A stretch of 64,000 nt of DNA from Anticarsia gemmatalis (taxonomy: Eukaryota; Arthropoda; Insecta; Lepidoptera; Erebidae). Both the position numbers and the translations under genes were made by a program. Below the pieces are notes generated by a model that was given only the letters and a program-made list of their open reading frames with translations, was not told the origin of the DNA and did not search any database. The stretch lies in assembly GCF_050436995.1 (NCBI RefSeq), contig NC_134757.1, forward strand, positions 5,344,501-5,408,500. The letters are read 5' to 3'. Below, piece after piece: positions 39,075-52,679 of this stretch. The first letter of the stretch is position 1, and every line of letters starts with the position of its first letter.

Positions 39075-41584
39075 CTGGTGACAAAAGATAGATAAGTTTA
39101 TTCATGTTGACAATTCATAAAGATATTGTGTAAAGGTGCTAATCCTAAGAACTAGTTAGGTACTAATGTTCCTTAAAATCCTTAAAGGAACCTTAACGAC
39201 TTTTATTTGGTACTCGGTACTCACGAATAAAACTTCGTTGGACAGATAATTTCAACGTCAATAAATTACCAGTAATCTATACTCTGAGAAACAAGACTAA
39301 TTAATAACAAACAATCGTGTCATAATAGAAATTAATAAGTTAATTGAACGATTAAGTAGAACAATTGACTTTAACTAGAAATGATCACTTTTCAAATTGC
39401 CCTCAGCCGAGACATCGATTTATTAATAGAATCAATAAAACGGACAAGAATAGCTCCAATTCAAACTTACTATTTCATGCCCTAATTATTTGGGGATAAC
39501 AATAAGGAAACTATACGACTACGGAAAGAATTATAAACTACCTATTATTAGTTGGTAGAAATTTAAACAGCTTTTGAAACCGCTAATAAATTTTGCAGAG
39601 GTATTTTAATTGTATAGTGTGTGTAAATTGATCGCTGTGTTGCAGTTCATAGAATTGTATACACGTGTTTCATTATTGAATTTCTCCGACGAAAGCAACA
39701 AAAGAATACAAAAAGGTTTCCTCATTCCTATTCGTGGCAGCGATATCCGAGTTTACAACAATTTCATAACATGCAGCTGTTGAGTAACACAACATTGAAG
39801 TACATTGTTCAACTAGAGAATTCAAGTGTTTTCTATCATAAAAATGCCACTTGACATTTTATTTATGAACTATTTTTCTAACGCGTTCAAAGTCCAATAG
39901 CGATTGCAGAAATGTTTAATGAATTTATCTAGGTTACAAGTGTTGCGGCTGGCAAAATCTAGAAGTATCGCGTTGACTCTCGAGATTTCTTCGCATGAAA
40001 ACTGTTGTGGGAATTTTTATACTCTGTCTTCATTGTCAACACCGTCTAATTTTGTAATTTTCAGTCATTATAGCAATTTTGAAGCGTAAAGTTCCGTGTT
40101 TTTACAGCAGTAAGGTCAATGGAAAGGTTCATAGAACATCTGTTGTGTTCATTTTCAATCACGTGCGGTAACCGTCGAAGGTAAAGGCATGGTTCGTGAC
40201 GTAAATAGTAATATTTGGACAGCTGAATTCTGAACGATGCTGAAGGACAATCGACTTGCAGTACTTTTCCATAAATGGAAAGGTGATTCACCTACTTAAC
40301 CAGTCGAAAAGTAAACAGCACGAGGTTTTCCTTAATAAATGCATTATTTAATATGACGGAAGAATATCCTAAATAGCTGAACAAGCCTTGTAAATTTTTT
40401 TTATTGATAAGTCAGCAACTGTTCCGTCGCTTATCGGAATTTTAATTTCCGCTGCTCAGTTTCCCATAAAACTACTGCTGCTTAGAGAATTTTTATTTTT
40501 ATTTCCATGGTGATTTTAAACGATTTCGAGTCTAGTTATTGATGAGAATGCTTGTGAAATTTTAAGTCTAAAGACTATTTTTAAAGAAATGTTTAGTTAG
40601 GTATCTTTACAAAACGTTTAGAAGATGCATTTAAGGTTTATTTTAGCCGCATCAGTGCATTATATGCTGTAATGTCTGTATAAAACCGTGGATGGATAAT
40701 TACATTCTTGGCGACCTTTTTTTATAATTGTAGAACCTGTCCATTCACGGCCCTAAGTATTATAAAAGGTCCTTGCTCTCAGAAAAAGAGCAGGTAAAAG
40801 TATAACAATGAAGAAAAAAACTGTTGAGTAGCAACTTGACACAAATTTGAGGACCAGTAAACAATAATTCGTTCAGTGAAGCGTAACATTTTGCATTCTT
40901 CTCTAACTAGTTTAAAAATAAGTCTTTGAAAAGTGATTTAATAGTTTACAAACTCAGTAATTCAGATTCTAAAAGTCTAGAAAAATAAACAGTCAGTGCA
41001 ATATGTTCCTTTTTCCATGTAGTAATAATACAATCTGATAAAAACGCCATATAGGCGCCAGATAACTATCTAAGCGCCATCAAAATAATAACTAGGCGCC
41101 AGGCACAAAAAGTAGTTCCTAAGTGGAAAGTGTTTGATGTATATTGTATACTGACGCAGACGAGCCGAGCTAGTGAGAGAGAAAGCGCTCGGGGATATTA
41201 CAACTTAACAAGTCGGCCATTAGCTGCGATACGCCGTTAGTTAACCAGAACCAGAATGTTCCGTTCCGTTTCATGATTATTTCCCATATTTATTTAGTCC
41301 ATGTGATATTTATTTTCCTTTACTTATCCTCAATATTTCGGTAAATTTCATGCATTCCAAAATGTTCACAACTCACCTAGTTACAATCAAAATTTCTCAA
41401 CAGCAGTAGCTGACGGGGACTCAAGGCTTCGATCTAGCGAACAGTCTCCACAAATCTACAATACAAAAAAGTATTCACAACAGTTGCAGCGAACGTCACA
41501 AGGTGCAGGAGTTTCAACTGTACTGAAGCGCAGCTTGAACACCACTGAGCGCTAACCCTCGCCACGGAGGTATTTTAAACTTAC

Positions 41585-41830
41585 CGGTGCCCCCCGGCGC
41601 CGTCGTGAGCGGTGACGAGGATGCAGATATGTGGTCCAAGCGAGATGGCTATAGGGCACGCACCGACCGCGTGCTCCGCCAGACACTCACTCACACATCG
41701 ATGAACGGTTACGCATGCGTCGATGCTATCGATACGTCTGAATACGTCGAGGTCGACGTCACTGTTCTCTTTCCAGACCAAAGTACATCGGAGGGCGGGG
41801 ATCCGGCCCTCACAAAGTTTACACATTAAC
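41585..41830 (-). other. Candidate 5' UTR exon of the two-domain protein gene
   Basis: A GC- and CpG-rich stretch that ends on the minus strand in a strong donor (CACCG before GTAAGT, boundary at 41,585). The next good minus-strand acceptor leading to a start codon is the one at 39,075, so the natural reading is a non-coding first exon with an intron of about 2.5 kb. The right-hand end is not defined; an acceptor-like CTTAACCGTAG near 41,868 means it might be an internal UTR exon instead. The open frame across it does not look like a conserved protein. Confidence 0.4.
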
Positions 41831-44800
41831 CAACAGGTATCAACATGCCCATTCAAACTTTTGTTACTACGGTTAAGGAAGTTTGGTTTTTACAACTACG
41901 AGCACAAAATCATGACCTACTTAAATAATTGGCATAAATAGGCATCTCATGATCTCACAAAGTCCAAAACCATATTATTAAGTATTGAATAAAAGTAAAG
42001 AAAGAAAAACAAATGTGTGAAATGAATTATAAAACCATATTGACCATGTCCCAGAAATCGTGAATAATAAGGATATAAATAAATTTCAAAACAGTCTGGA
42101 TAATAAATATGGAAAATACCAGGACACTGATTCAAAGAACAAAATAAACTTTAGAGTATGACGCAAAGTAAATATTAAATTATCTTTGGATATTAAAAAG
42201 CAATTACAGAGAAAAGTGTACTACGACGTATAGGAGAACACTAATTGACAGTAAACAGATATTAAATATTTCAACGTCATTCATTATTGACAATATTATT
42301 TTCAGAAACAAGGAAAATTCTAACCAAACCCTGATGGACAACTATCGCTTCCTTAACCTATAATGTGCCCAAATATCTTCCCCGTAATCCATCATCAGGA
42401 AGGAAATAAAGTTAGGAAATAGACACAAATATAAATATACAAAGAATAAATTATAAACCGGGTATTAAAGCTAAGGACAAACTCTATCCACACGCATCTC
42501 ATGCGCCAACACGTGCCGGCAACCGTGCTCTAAACTTTCTAAATATTCTGAATGTTTGATATACTTTGACGGCGCCTTAGTCAAATAATACTCAGCATTT
42601 CAGAAGAATTCATTAAAAAGGAATTGTATCATCTCCTTAAAAAGTAGTTATTTCGTCATTTGGACTTAAATATAGAAGAAAAAATCATTATCACGCTCTT
42701 GAAGTGACCCTAATTGAGTCAAATGTTATATCAACTGCGGCGGAAAATACCTTATCAATAATGCCTACAGTCTGTATAAATATAGAACTAACAGTAACAT
42801 ACAAAGTTCAAGGATTACAACAAATTATCGATTAAAAAATGATGGTGTTCAAACACAGTTTGTTATCAAACAGATTTACACGTAGGGAAATACAAACCAA
42901 ACATACACAAGGTAAAAATCTACACGATTATTCATGAAGATAGGTTAGATAAAATAATGACTAGTCGGAATGCTTAATTAGAGCTTGTTTAATATAATTC
43001 AGTTCACGCGGAAACGCGGTGATAAGATAATCTACTTACAAAGCTTATCTGGAATCCAGAACCACAACTTACGATATCAACCAAAACAAATAGAAGATAA
43101 AATCTTGCATTTCACTAACACGTGTTGGCAACATATTATCTCGCCGTAGTCTCGGCGGAGTAGCGGACACATGCCAAGATAATTAAGAAAAACTATTAAA
43201 TGTTATCTTACTACAGTTACTACAGAATCTCAGCATAAAATATTGTCTGTTACTTCAGTATAATTTATGATTGCTCCTATGTAATTGGGTCTATTTGTTT
43301 TCTCAAATAAAATATGCGAAAAATAAGCGCCAGCAGTGTCCACATTTTGTTAGCTATTTGGCAACTGCTCTGCGAATTTAAGCAATATTATTTAAAATTC
43401 TTCGACTATCTCATAAAACTATGGTATGCCGTTTCAGGGCTTATCAACTTAAATCAGATTCCTAAGAATTCAAGTTCGTTTGCCATTCGTGTTTATGATT
43501 ATCAACACCATTATAGAATTATAATGTGATCGTGATTTCAGGATTGGAAAAGTTTCTATTACGGAGAAGTTCGTCCGCCATTTTGTGTGTCTTCCGCAAG
43601 ACATTGCTGCAACCAGTTAAATATAGATACTCGAATTGCAATGCCTCGCTAGCATGCAAAATTGTTTTATTTCCTTTATCCTCGTTGATAGATTCTAATC
43701 GAGAGAAATACAATTACTGTTAAACAGGATAAACTGATTTTCCTCTAAAACGATTTCATGATGCGTCGGTAAATTTAAAAGCATTTTGAATGATACTGTT
43801 TCTATTGATAAAAGTCAGCATTTACTATAATTTGCACGCGTGCCTTTTTTATTATAATATAATATGTATAAAATAATTATGTGCAGACAAAAGTAAATAA
43901 TGCCTAGCGACTAGTTCTTGTTGCTAATACTCATAACTGTAGCTCCTAACTCAACAAATTCCTTCATGAAGAAATGATAACTATAGCTGTCTATTATAAA
44001 CTCATTAGATATGCAATACTTAATTCAGCTGCAGTAACTACTATTGTTTTCAGTCAAAGTAACTAAGCCATAGATTAATTACTGGCTGTTAATTATATAA
44101 CTAGTAATCATAAAATCATTGTTTTACTCCTTATTGTAAGTTATTGTTTTCTATGCAGTATCGTTTTTTTAAATCAATATGTACTCCCAAGTCTTACCCT
44201 CGTTATTAGAAAAGTGTTAAAGATACAGTAAGTTGCATCTTCGAGAACAAATTCGCGTTCGAGAACAAATCTCGAAAACTGCTGGACACATTCCAACAAA
44301 CCTCCTACTGCGAGAAAGCTACATCAAGTTGTAAAATCAGCAACAAAATGGCCGCAAAATCTTTTTTATTAAAAACGTTCATAAAGGATGTTTTTCTTTT
44401 TATCGAATTCACGAGTTTATTGTTACAGATTGTCGTTTAAATCTGCTCATATTTCTGTCAGCAAAACTGTTACGCTACTATATACCGACATTGGTTTTAT
44501 ACAAGCCAATGTTACACTGACAGCCGACACTCACCTCATTCTTGGAACTGAATGTTTATCAAACAATACTCTGACTTCTTACTAACTATAACGAGTTAAT
44601 AAGCAGCTATAGACAGAGTAATCTCATAAAAATATCTTATGTAAGACTGATGAAGATAAATGGGTTGTTGGGAGCGAAGTTCATGTAAATACGGCTTAAG
44701 AAAATTGCAAAAATGTTCAAAATAAGGACCTAAGGAAAAGATCGACCGTAAACAGGATTAGTAATATTGGTTGTTGTTGCTTGGTGAATATCTAATTTAT

Positions 44801-46109
44801 AAATTTGTAAACAAGAGAATAGAGTAAAAATAAGCTGAAAAACAATTGTTTAATTGTTCTAAGCTCTTAAATAATTCCATGCTCTTAAATTAGTCTACTC
44901 GAACCTCTTTTGTAACTCACGTACTTTATAGAAGAGCAACTCTGAAACAAAATTGATTAGATTCCCAAAAAAAAATGTATTAATTTCGTATTATTTATAA
45001 TCGTTTTTTTAAACATAGAAGAAGGAATTAAGACTTAGGCATCGTAGTGCAGCATTTGAAGGCGGATTTATCCACTGTGAAATTATCTACGGTGCTTTTT
45101 TAAAATCGATCGTCTGTTGTTCTATCCCACAATATAGACATAAGTAGGAACATAACGTTCTGTAACGTAAGCCCATGTTTTGTCAACGTTACGTTGTATG
45201 TTTCCAAACTGATTTTAAAAACATCTAACGTGTTCTAATGCTACTATTATTTCCGTTTGTGTTTCAGTTTCAGTTTATAGAACTTTTCAAACATTGGTTT
45301 TAAATTTCATATCAAACGACGCTTGGATAATAAATATTGAAAAATTATAGATATCTGCTAATATATGTTTTATGGACATGCAACTAGATATGGAAATATT
45401 AAACATAGGTGGTTTTTCCCTATGTAAAACCAGAATACAGCTATCGTAATATAAACATTTAAATCAGTTAATTAATAGGACCCAGTCTGCACTTGGCCAG
45501 CGTGGTAGATTTAAGGGTCGACCCCTCCTTCATTCCGGAAAAAGATAGGTACTTGCCCAGCAGTTGGATCTATTCAGTGAGTGGGAAAATAACGAGTAAA
45601 AATAATTATTACTTATTTATTATGAAGCAATCTTATGAACAAGAACTCAACTTAGTTGAGTTGAGAGAAATTTTATATAAAAAGCCTAGAGCATCAAAAA
45701 GAGAGTTTTTATTTTAAGTCAGGATAGAGATAACCATCCGTAATTCCATATAACTTAGTGTATCTACTATTGTTGTTCAAAATTGGTTACGCTAATTCTA
45801 AAATAGATGTATTTAATATATTCCTAAATTACATATTTGTGTGATTTGTGTACAGGCGTGCGGTATGGTTCTGCGTGACATTTGAGATTATTGTAAACTG
45901 TCACGTTTTCCTCCCCGGCACGTGTCGTGTCTCGCACGAGTGGAGGTGGATACCTATGCTAATTGATACTTTATAATTAATTTCAAGTGATATGAATATC
46001 ATTACCATCTAGTACAATCTAATAGGTGCTTATATACTTCATTTACTTTTACAATGTTATCTCCAAACTGTCATTACTTCTATAATAATATCTAGAATAA
46101 TATTATAAA
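41831..46109. other. Intergenic AT-rich sequence
   Basis: No convincing exon, RNA gene or full transposon was seen here. Near 45,488-45,570 the conserved retroelement tail occurs in reverse orientation. The stretch from about 44,240 to 44,275 contains a small direct repeat (TCGAGAACAAAT twice). Confidence 0.4.
45488..45570 (-). repeat. Conserved-tail repeat, reverse copy
   Basis: Read on the minus strand it gives the same block order as the copies at 2.8 and 52.1 kb: a degraded CTGCTGGGCAAG block first, then GGAGGGGTCGACCC, then the CACGCTGGCCAAG block. It is more diverged than the other copies. Confidence 0.5.
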
Positions 46110-46740
46110 CTAGCTGACTCGCGCAACTTCGCTTGCGTCACATAAGAGAGAATGGGTCAAATTTTTCCCCGTTTTTGTAACATTTTTTACTGGTACTCTG
46201 CTCCTACTGGTCGTAGCGTGATGATATACAGGGTGTCCCAAAACTCAACGATAATCCGAGACAGGATGAAAGGCCAAGTCATACCGGCTATAGGAAAAAT
46301 AAAAAAAAAATCCATATCACTTAGTTCAGCAATAATAGACACTTTTCAAAAAAGTTGAAAATCCACACCCTTGGTCGCATTTTCAAGTCCTGTGATCACC
46401 AATGTCACAATTTCGCTGTGTTTTTTTTAATTTCGTGATCTTAATTAAATATGCTATTAATCGTATAACAAATTAATGCACAAAACATTGTTAATTTAAT
46501 AAAAAAAGTTAAGTTTTAGTGAGTCATCTTTCTCAAAAATATCGTTAGTCAACTTTGACGTTTCATACTGAAAAAAAAATGTACTACACTACCATTGGCA
46601 AGTTATTTCAAAAGTTGGCGCATTTAATCAAGATTTCAAAATAGTATAACACTTGCCACTTTTCTTGCCATTAAAAATGTTATTTTTATTTGAACGAAGA
46701 GTATCCTCGCAAATGGATCGGACGCAGTGGTACAATTTTA

Positions 46741-46839
46741 TGGCTTCCTTGTTCTCCCGATCTAAATCCAGTAGATATTTTTTACTGGGAATGCATAAAA
46801 GAAAAAGTTTATTCGAAATCAATACAAAATCTATCATAA
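46741..46839 (+). pseudogene. Transposase fragment (Tc1/mariner DDE domain), left arm
   Basis: A frame of 32 codons reads W-x-x-x-SPDLNPVD, an aromatic-rich W-[EG]-C-[IL]-KEKVY block, then a TAA. SPDLNPVD contains the third acidic residue of the catalytic triad in mariner-type transposases, where it is widely conserved. Beyond the stop the same frame continues with a decayed tail containing FVRRC. The rest of the catalytic domain is absent, so this is a broken remnant. Confidence 0.75.
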
Positions 46840-47246
46840 CTTAGCCAGAAAATTGACACAGCGTCAGAGGAAATAAATGCAAGGAATTTTGATTGACCGG
46901 TGCAAAGGTCTTTTGTAAGGCGTTGCAGAGCCTGAATTCATGCTAGAGGAAAACAATCGGAATTACTTTAGTTTAAGGAGAATAATTAAATAAGATCGAT
47001 GGTTCGTTCATTGTTTTTTTTTTATTATTTTAACCTATTATGTTTATTACATTAAATATTTGTTATGGACTGACTCAATTACATCTTTACTAAAAATAAT
47101 TGCTTTCCTCTGGCACGAATACATGAAGCAGCATCTCCTCTAGCATGGATTCAGGCTCTGCAACGCCTTACAAATGACCTTTGCACCGGTCAATCAAAAT
47201 TCCTTGCATTTATTTCCTCTGACGCTGTGTCAATTTTCTGGCTAAG

Positions 47247-47345
47247 TTATGATAGATTTTGTATTGATTTCGAATAAACTTTTTCTTTTATGCATTCCCA
47301 GTAAAAAATATCTACTGGATTTAGATCGGGAGAACAAGGAAGCCA
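47247..47345 (-). pseudogene. Transposase fragment (Tc1/mariner DDE domain), right arm
   Basis: The mirror copy of the fragment at 46,741-46,839, on the other strand. It carries the same SPDLNPVD block and the same premature stop, showing that the stop was present before the arms were duplicated. Confidence 0.7.
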
Positions 47346-48004
47346 TAAAATTGTACCACTGCGTCCGATCCATTTGCGAGGATACTCTTCGTTCAAATAA
47401 AAATAACATTTTTAATGGCAAGAAAAGTGGCAAGTGTTATACTATTTTGAAATCTTGATTAAATGCGCCAACTTTTGAAATAACTTGCCAATGGTAGTGT
47501 AGTACATTTTTTTTTCAGTATGAAACGTCAAAGTTGACTAACGATATTTTTGAGAAAGATGACTCACTAAAACTTAACTTTTTTTATTAAATTAACAATG
47601 TTTTGTGCATTAATTTGTTATACGATTAATAGCATATTTAATTAAGATCACGAAATTAAAAAAAACACAGCGAAATTGTGACATTGGTGATCACAGGACT
47701 TGAAAATGCGACCAAGGGTGTGGATTTTCAACTTTTTTGAAAAGTGTCTATTATTGCTGAACTAAGTGATATGGAATTTTTTTTTATTTTTCCTATAGCC
47801 GGTATGACTTGGCCTTTCATCCTGTCTCGGATTATCGTTGAGTTTTGGGACACCCTGTATATCCTATAACCTTTCTCGGTAAATGGGCTATCTAACACTG
47901 AAAGAATTTTTCAAATCGGACCAGTGGTTTCTGAGATTAGCGCGTTAAAACAAACAAACAAACAAACAAACTCTTCAGCTTTATAATATTATTATAGAGA
48001 AGAA

Positions 48005-48200
48005 GTATAGAAGTATAGATGTAAAAGTTTGAATGTTTGTTATACATTCACGTCTAAACTGCTGAATGGATTTTGATGAAATTTGACCGTGTTGTAGCTT
48101 ATGTACTAGAATAACACAAAGGCTATAGCAATACTAGCACCCTGGTTTTGTCTGTGAGATAGCATAAGCTTTTTAACTACAGTCCACATGGACGTGTAGT
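48005..48200 (+). mobile_element. Retrotransposon-like 3' fragment
   Basis: Contains 'AAACTGCTGAATGGATTTTG' followed by ATGAAATTTG, a phrase I recall from truncated non-LTR and Helitron-like repeats of moths. It directly adjoins the split Helitron. Boundaries are uncertain. Confidence 0.4.
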
Positions 48201-51200
48201 CGCAAGAGCTTGTCCTACAGTAAATCAATTCTGTCTGAAATCATTACGATAGAAAAAGTTTTTCCTGTTTGAGTTGCATATTAGTTTCTACTTGCGTTCC
48301 TCATGCCTGTTATCTACTGAAAGTATCGAAAATTCCCAGACAGCAGTCAATAAGTATCTAGTAAGACTTCATTTATTTTTAGTTATACCATGAGTGGATG
48401 AAAACGTGCGTCTGAATTTCATGAGCCAATATAGACAATGTAATGGGTTGGAGGAGTTTGGCAATTTGTATCAAATATCCTGAGCCAGACTGACCGACGA
48501 GTTCGCTCCTTATATGTATTACCATATAAGATATAGGTAGAGTTTCTATGTTTGTGACCTGAGTTAGTTTTAACGTAAAAACATATTTCAAAAACCTTTC
48601 CAGTTTCTAAGTACTTATATGTAGAAATTACAGATTCCTTGGAAAAATAAAAAAAAACAGTATAATGTAATAAGATGTTTGCTGTGTGCTGTGCGTTTTT
48701 ATTTTTTTAAACTTTCCCTCAATCTCTACCCGTTTATCTTCAGCCATTTCTAGAAAATTCATACTTTCCACCACTTTTTAACTTTATAGTACTCTTAATC
48801 AAAGAACATACTCTTAATATAATAGTTATGAGAAAATATCTTCGCCTAATTTATCAGTGCTGTAATTATGATATTTTTGTTTCTAAAAATAGCTCTACTC
48901 AATTCTGACATTATTATTTTAGCCGTTTACTAATGAAGTCTGGCCGTGATTTTCCATAATTTGATCCAGTAAAATCTTGTCACACAAAGAGCAATAAAAC
49001 ATAACTTTGCTTTACTCATTAGATACCTTGTCCTAATACATAAATGACCGAGATTGTATGAACTTGCTTTGTCACTATTTCGCATGGCATGAAGGAATAA
49101 TTATACCGACAAAATTTTAGAATATTGGGTCTAAAAAATCTAAAGAATTAAATAAATAAAGAAGCAGTCATTGTAAGCGTGATCGATGTGTGATAGAAAG
49201 ATAACAATTATTGTTATTAGTTCCTCCGCGCTGTTGGCCGCTAAAAGTAAACTTTTCTCATGTTTTTCAACAATTGGTCATGAGTTTGATGCATGTATTC
49301 GTATCTCTAACATCACGATTTGTATCCGTTGATCGTGAAACTGTAGCCACAACATACAGTAGGCACATGTTTTATTACGAATATCAACATAAACTTGAGC
49401 GTTCTTTTGTTTTTAAAAGACCAAGTGGATATACTTACATAGGGATATTATTTTAAATTTAGTCTAATCAATGTCCCACCGTTACGCCGTTGCTTAGTCA
49501 GAGTTTACCTTTAACATAAAAGTTTTTACAAAAATCTATATTAATATAAATGGTTCTCATTTCCCAGTTTTTGCAATTTTAATTACTCGTAACTTTAAGA
49601 TGTGAATAAACTATTATATTATTGTAAGTGAAGAAGCTGCCAGACCTTGAAGAATAAAAAATGAAACCGCACCTTTCGACCGGTCGTCCACCGCCTGTAA
49701 TTTTCAGTCACCTTTGTTTGTTATTTTAGGACCACTCTAAATTCTCTTATTATTTTTCTCTACTGTTGAAAGGAAGTCTATAAAGAAATCGACACGCATT
49801 TTCATTGTAAACAAAAGAGTAGACGCTGTAGTAATAATTTATATTTCAGAATGTTATTCATTCTCGACTTCTTTTTCTTTGTTTTTTTATTTGCCCCTTA
49901 TGTGTCCCACTTCTGGGCAAAGGCCTCCCCTCTTTCCTTCTACTTTATACTCAAATATACCTAGCTATGTATGTTAAGTCTGTTGATGGATAAGAGACGA
50001 TACGGTATCGAAAACCCAGTTTGATATTAAAGACGAGACGGTATTCCTATAGCAACAAAATTTTGCCACGGCCATACTTTTCGTGTCGCTTATAAAATAG
50101 AACGCCTAAAAAATAGGTAACAAGATATTCATCAATTCTAAATAATCAATGAACATACTCAATTCTACCTATTAGCGAAATAGTTTTTAAATTGCCTTGA
50201 CGTCATTGAAAGTCTCGACATTGAACATTGCTAACTAATTGATGACAAAATGATCAATTTATTGGATGGGCTTGTTCTTTCTGCGTAGTTAGAAACGTGG
50301 CGAGCGGCGGGTAGCCGTTAGTGTTTAACAAACAACGCTTCAGTTTACACTTTCTACATGCCTTCAGCACTTGGTAATAGTTATTAGCTAATGATAGCGT
50401 GAGAGGTCTTGTATAGCAATTGAGTAAATCAAAGATGGTCGGGAAATACTATGCATTTTTAGTTAATTAGGTTATGTCTTTGGATACTAGTAGTTTTTCT
50501 TGCAGCGACTTATGTGGTTTATGGTAGCGTGCGTTGCGCTTTTCTTTTAGTAACAATAGTACGCATTTTTATATAATAATAGATTAAGTAGGTGGGTATC
50601 CTACGATTTACTTAATTTGTTAAAAAAAAATTTAATTAATTTGGTTTATCAGCACAAAGTAATTGTAACTAATTTCCTACAATGTCAAGCCTAATTTCAA
50701 AAGATCCGGGTTTATTTGTGAACTGAAACACATTTGATAAATAATAATGCAATGTATTATTTACCTCATTAACCGTCCCGCGTAACAAATAATTGAACAA
50801 GTTTATTTTTAAACAACAAAACGTCTTAATTATAAAGGAGGTAAACAGATAACCAGTGACGCACTTTTTGGACAAGTGCACAATAAGATGATATTAAACG
50901 ATTTATTTAAGATATGTATAAACAACAAACTTATACATTCGTAGAAATATCTCAGAAAGAAAAACTTCCAGTAGGTAACATAACCAATAGATTTCTTACA
51001 GATTACATCAATTTTGTAACAAGCTTGCTCTTAGTAAGTAATAAATACCTGTTCCTGAACGTCAGACCTCAACCATTATGTCTCATCGTAACCAAACTGT
51101 TGACTAGACTGATATAGATCTTAGATACCGTTAACATACGTATTAATGTAAGGAGACGTTTTTAAAATTTCATAAAAAGTAGCTGATTTGACTGTTGTCA

Positions 51201-52110
51201 AGTACCCAATTGATAAGAAATCAATCCTAATGTATTTGAGACATTTCATAAAGATACTAGTCAACAAACCTTCGCAAGAGGTCATCAAACCAAAACGTAT
51301 TATATAACTAAGATTGCATCCATCGCTTCTCCATCAGTATTCTACGTTTGCGATACGTGTATATCAAACTGGATCTTTCACAATATCGTGCAACTTAAAA
51401 CATGTGGTTTCAAGCGCTAAGTTCAACGCAGTTCGTATCACGCTGTCTCGACGTGATCTTCGCACTTACGTGTAAGCCACTGTACTTAGACATTTACCTA
51501 TCAGGTTTTCCTACACTCATCAGAATATTAGAAACTTTCAAGAGCAAATTCCGAGGGGAAAATGTCGGGGAAATCCTGCTCTTGAGGAAATTAATACCTA
51601 TATTTATTAAGTACAGCTATAACTGTTACCATTTAACTACTTATTGCTTCAGACTATTAAAATTATAATTGACAAATTAAACTCTCATTTTCAGGCACTA
51701 AAATAGGTTTTCCTGTACATTGTACAATATTTGCCAGACTAATATGACATAATAAGCCTAACAGGAAAAATATCAACCAATTTCCTTCAAGGGTAAAGAT
51801 TGTTATCATGCAAATTTGGCCCTAAAAACTATCGCACGATCTATAAAGCTTGCATGAAAGTAGGATCTTTTTGTACGTACATTTCCATTGTCAATATCAG
51901 TATAAGAGATAAGCGACTATGTACTTAGCTGACATACAATATTTTTTGTTCCCGATAACCTTTTCTCGCCGTCTAAACTTTACGGTTGGTAAAAGGAAGT
52001 GACCTCAATATGACAACTATTGAAGCAGAAGTGAACATCGTGTTAATCTGTAGGTACCTACCTATTGTTTTAATGTTATGATAGAAAAAGTCCCATGAAG
52101 TCAAAAATAA
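48201..52110. other. Intergenic AT-rich sequence
   Basis: No supported gene. A partial copy of the conserved-tail repeat lies at about 49,897-49,945 (GTCCCACTTCTGGGCAAAGG). Short open frames at 49.2-49.45 kb and 51.4-51.67 kb have no family signature, codon pattern or splice context that I can defend. Confidence 0.4.
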
Positions 52111-52117
52111 ATTTAAC

Positions 52118-52200
52118 CCGCTACTGTCCCACTGCTAGGCAAGGGTTTCCTTCCGTAATGAGGGAGGGGTTAGGCTTAGAGTCCACCACGCTGGCCAAGT
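52118..52200 (+). repeat. Conserved-tail repeat, best-preserved copy
   Basis: Reads CTGTCCCACTGCTAGGCAAG, then TGAGGGAGGGGTTAGG, then GAGTCCACCACGCTGGCCAAG with one base beyond. It is the most intact of the six copies and can serve as the reference for the others at 2.8, 13.1, 13.5, 45.5 and 49.9 kb. Confidence 0.65.
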
Positions 52201-52679
52201 GAAATAACGCCAACAATAGGTTAAGATTTTGTTCTTTCACTATGACTAATGGCGATTTTTCTAAGTCTCTTTACCTAGTAGGACTTCATATCATGGAAAA
52301 AAAGAGCAAGATAGGCCACTGCAAAGAAGAAAACATACCTACTAACCAATTCATTATCAAAACGAGTAAAAACGATGATGTCTCCAGCAATTCTTATTGC
52401 TAAGGGTATGGAAGTTTCAAATCAATATCGAATACCCAGTTATAATTTTACTGCCTCCGGAGAAATCCCCCTTAGTACATGCAAGCGGAATACCATAAAA
52501 GCCCCGTTATGCTAATTTCAGTCCAGTACACTAAAATTCAAAAAGCCTTTCGATAAATTTCGCATACACAGTAATGAGTCAACCTCGCTCATCGTGTAAT
52601 CACGATTTACAATATTCTGGGACACGCACAATAACTTCGGCATGCTTTACAAACCTTACTTGTAAAGTAAACTGTATGT

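Larger units (their letters stand above)
46229..47857. mobile_element. Fold-back Tc1/mariner-type element with 722-bp inverted arms
   Basis: Both ends start CAGGGTGTCCCAAAACT and are flanked by TA, the target duplication of the Tc1/mariner superfamily. The arms 46,229-46,950 and 47,136-47,857 are nearly identical inverted copies of 722 bp around a unique loop of 185 bp. Each arm carries a fragment of the C-terminal transposase region. The element therefore appears to be two copies of the same transposon end joined head to head, and it cannot encode a full transposase. Confidence 0.85.
46110..47998 (-). mobile_element. Non-autonomous Helitron (Lep1 type), copy 2, split by a later insertion
   Basis: The 3' part (46,110-46,228: reversed CTAG end, hairpin and body) and the 5' part (47,858-47,998: body, (AAAC)n run and reversed TATTATAAAG start) together give one reverse-oriented Lep1 element. 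The two halves rejoin exactly at a TA when the 1.6-kb insert is removed, and the joined junction matches the intact copies at 13.7 and 58.0 kb except for one or two bases. Confidence 0.85.

Noticed and set aside
41581..41856. 91-codon frame as a conserved protein
   Set aside because: It shows no family signature, and the strong donor plus CpG-rich composition fit an untranslated first exon better.
46628..47458. Two pairs of identical 63- and 69-codon ORFs as a duplicated gene
   Set aside because: They are mirror images in the arms of the fold-back transposon. The true remnant frame is the transposase fragment with SPDLNPVD, and the identical ORFs are shadows of it.
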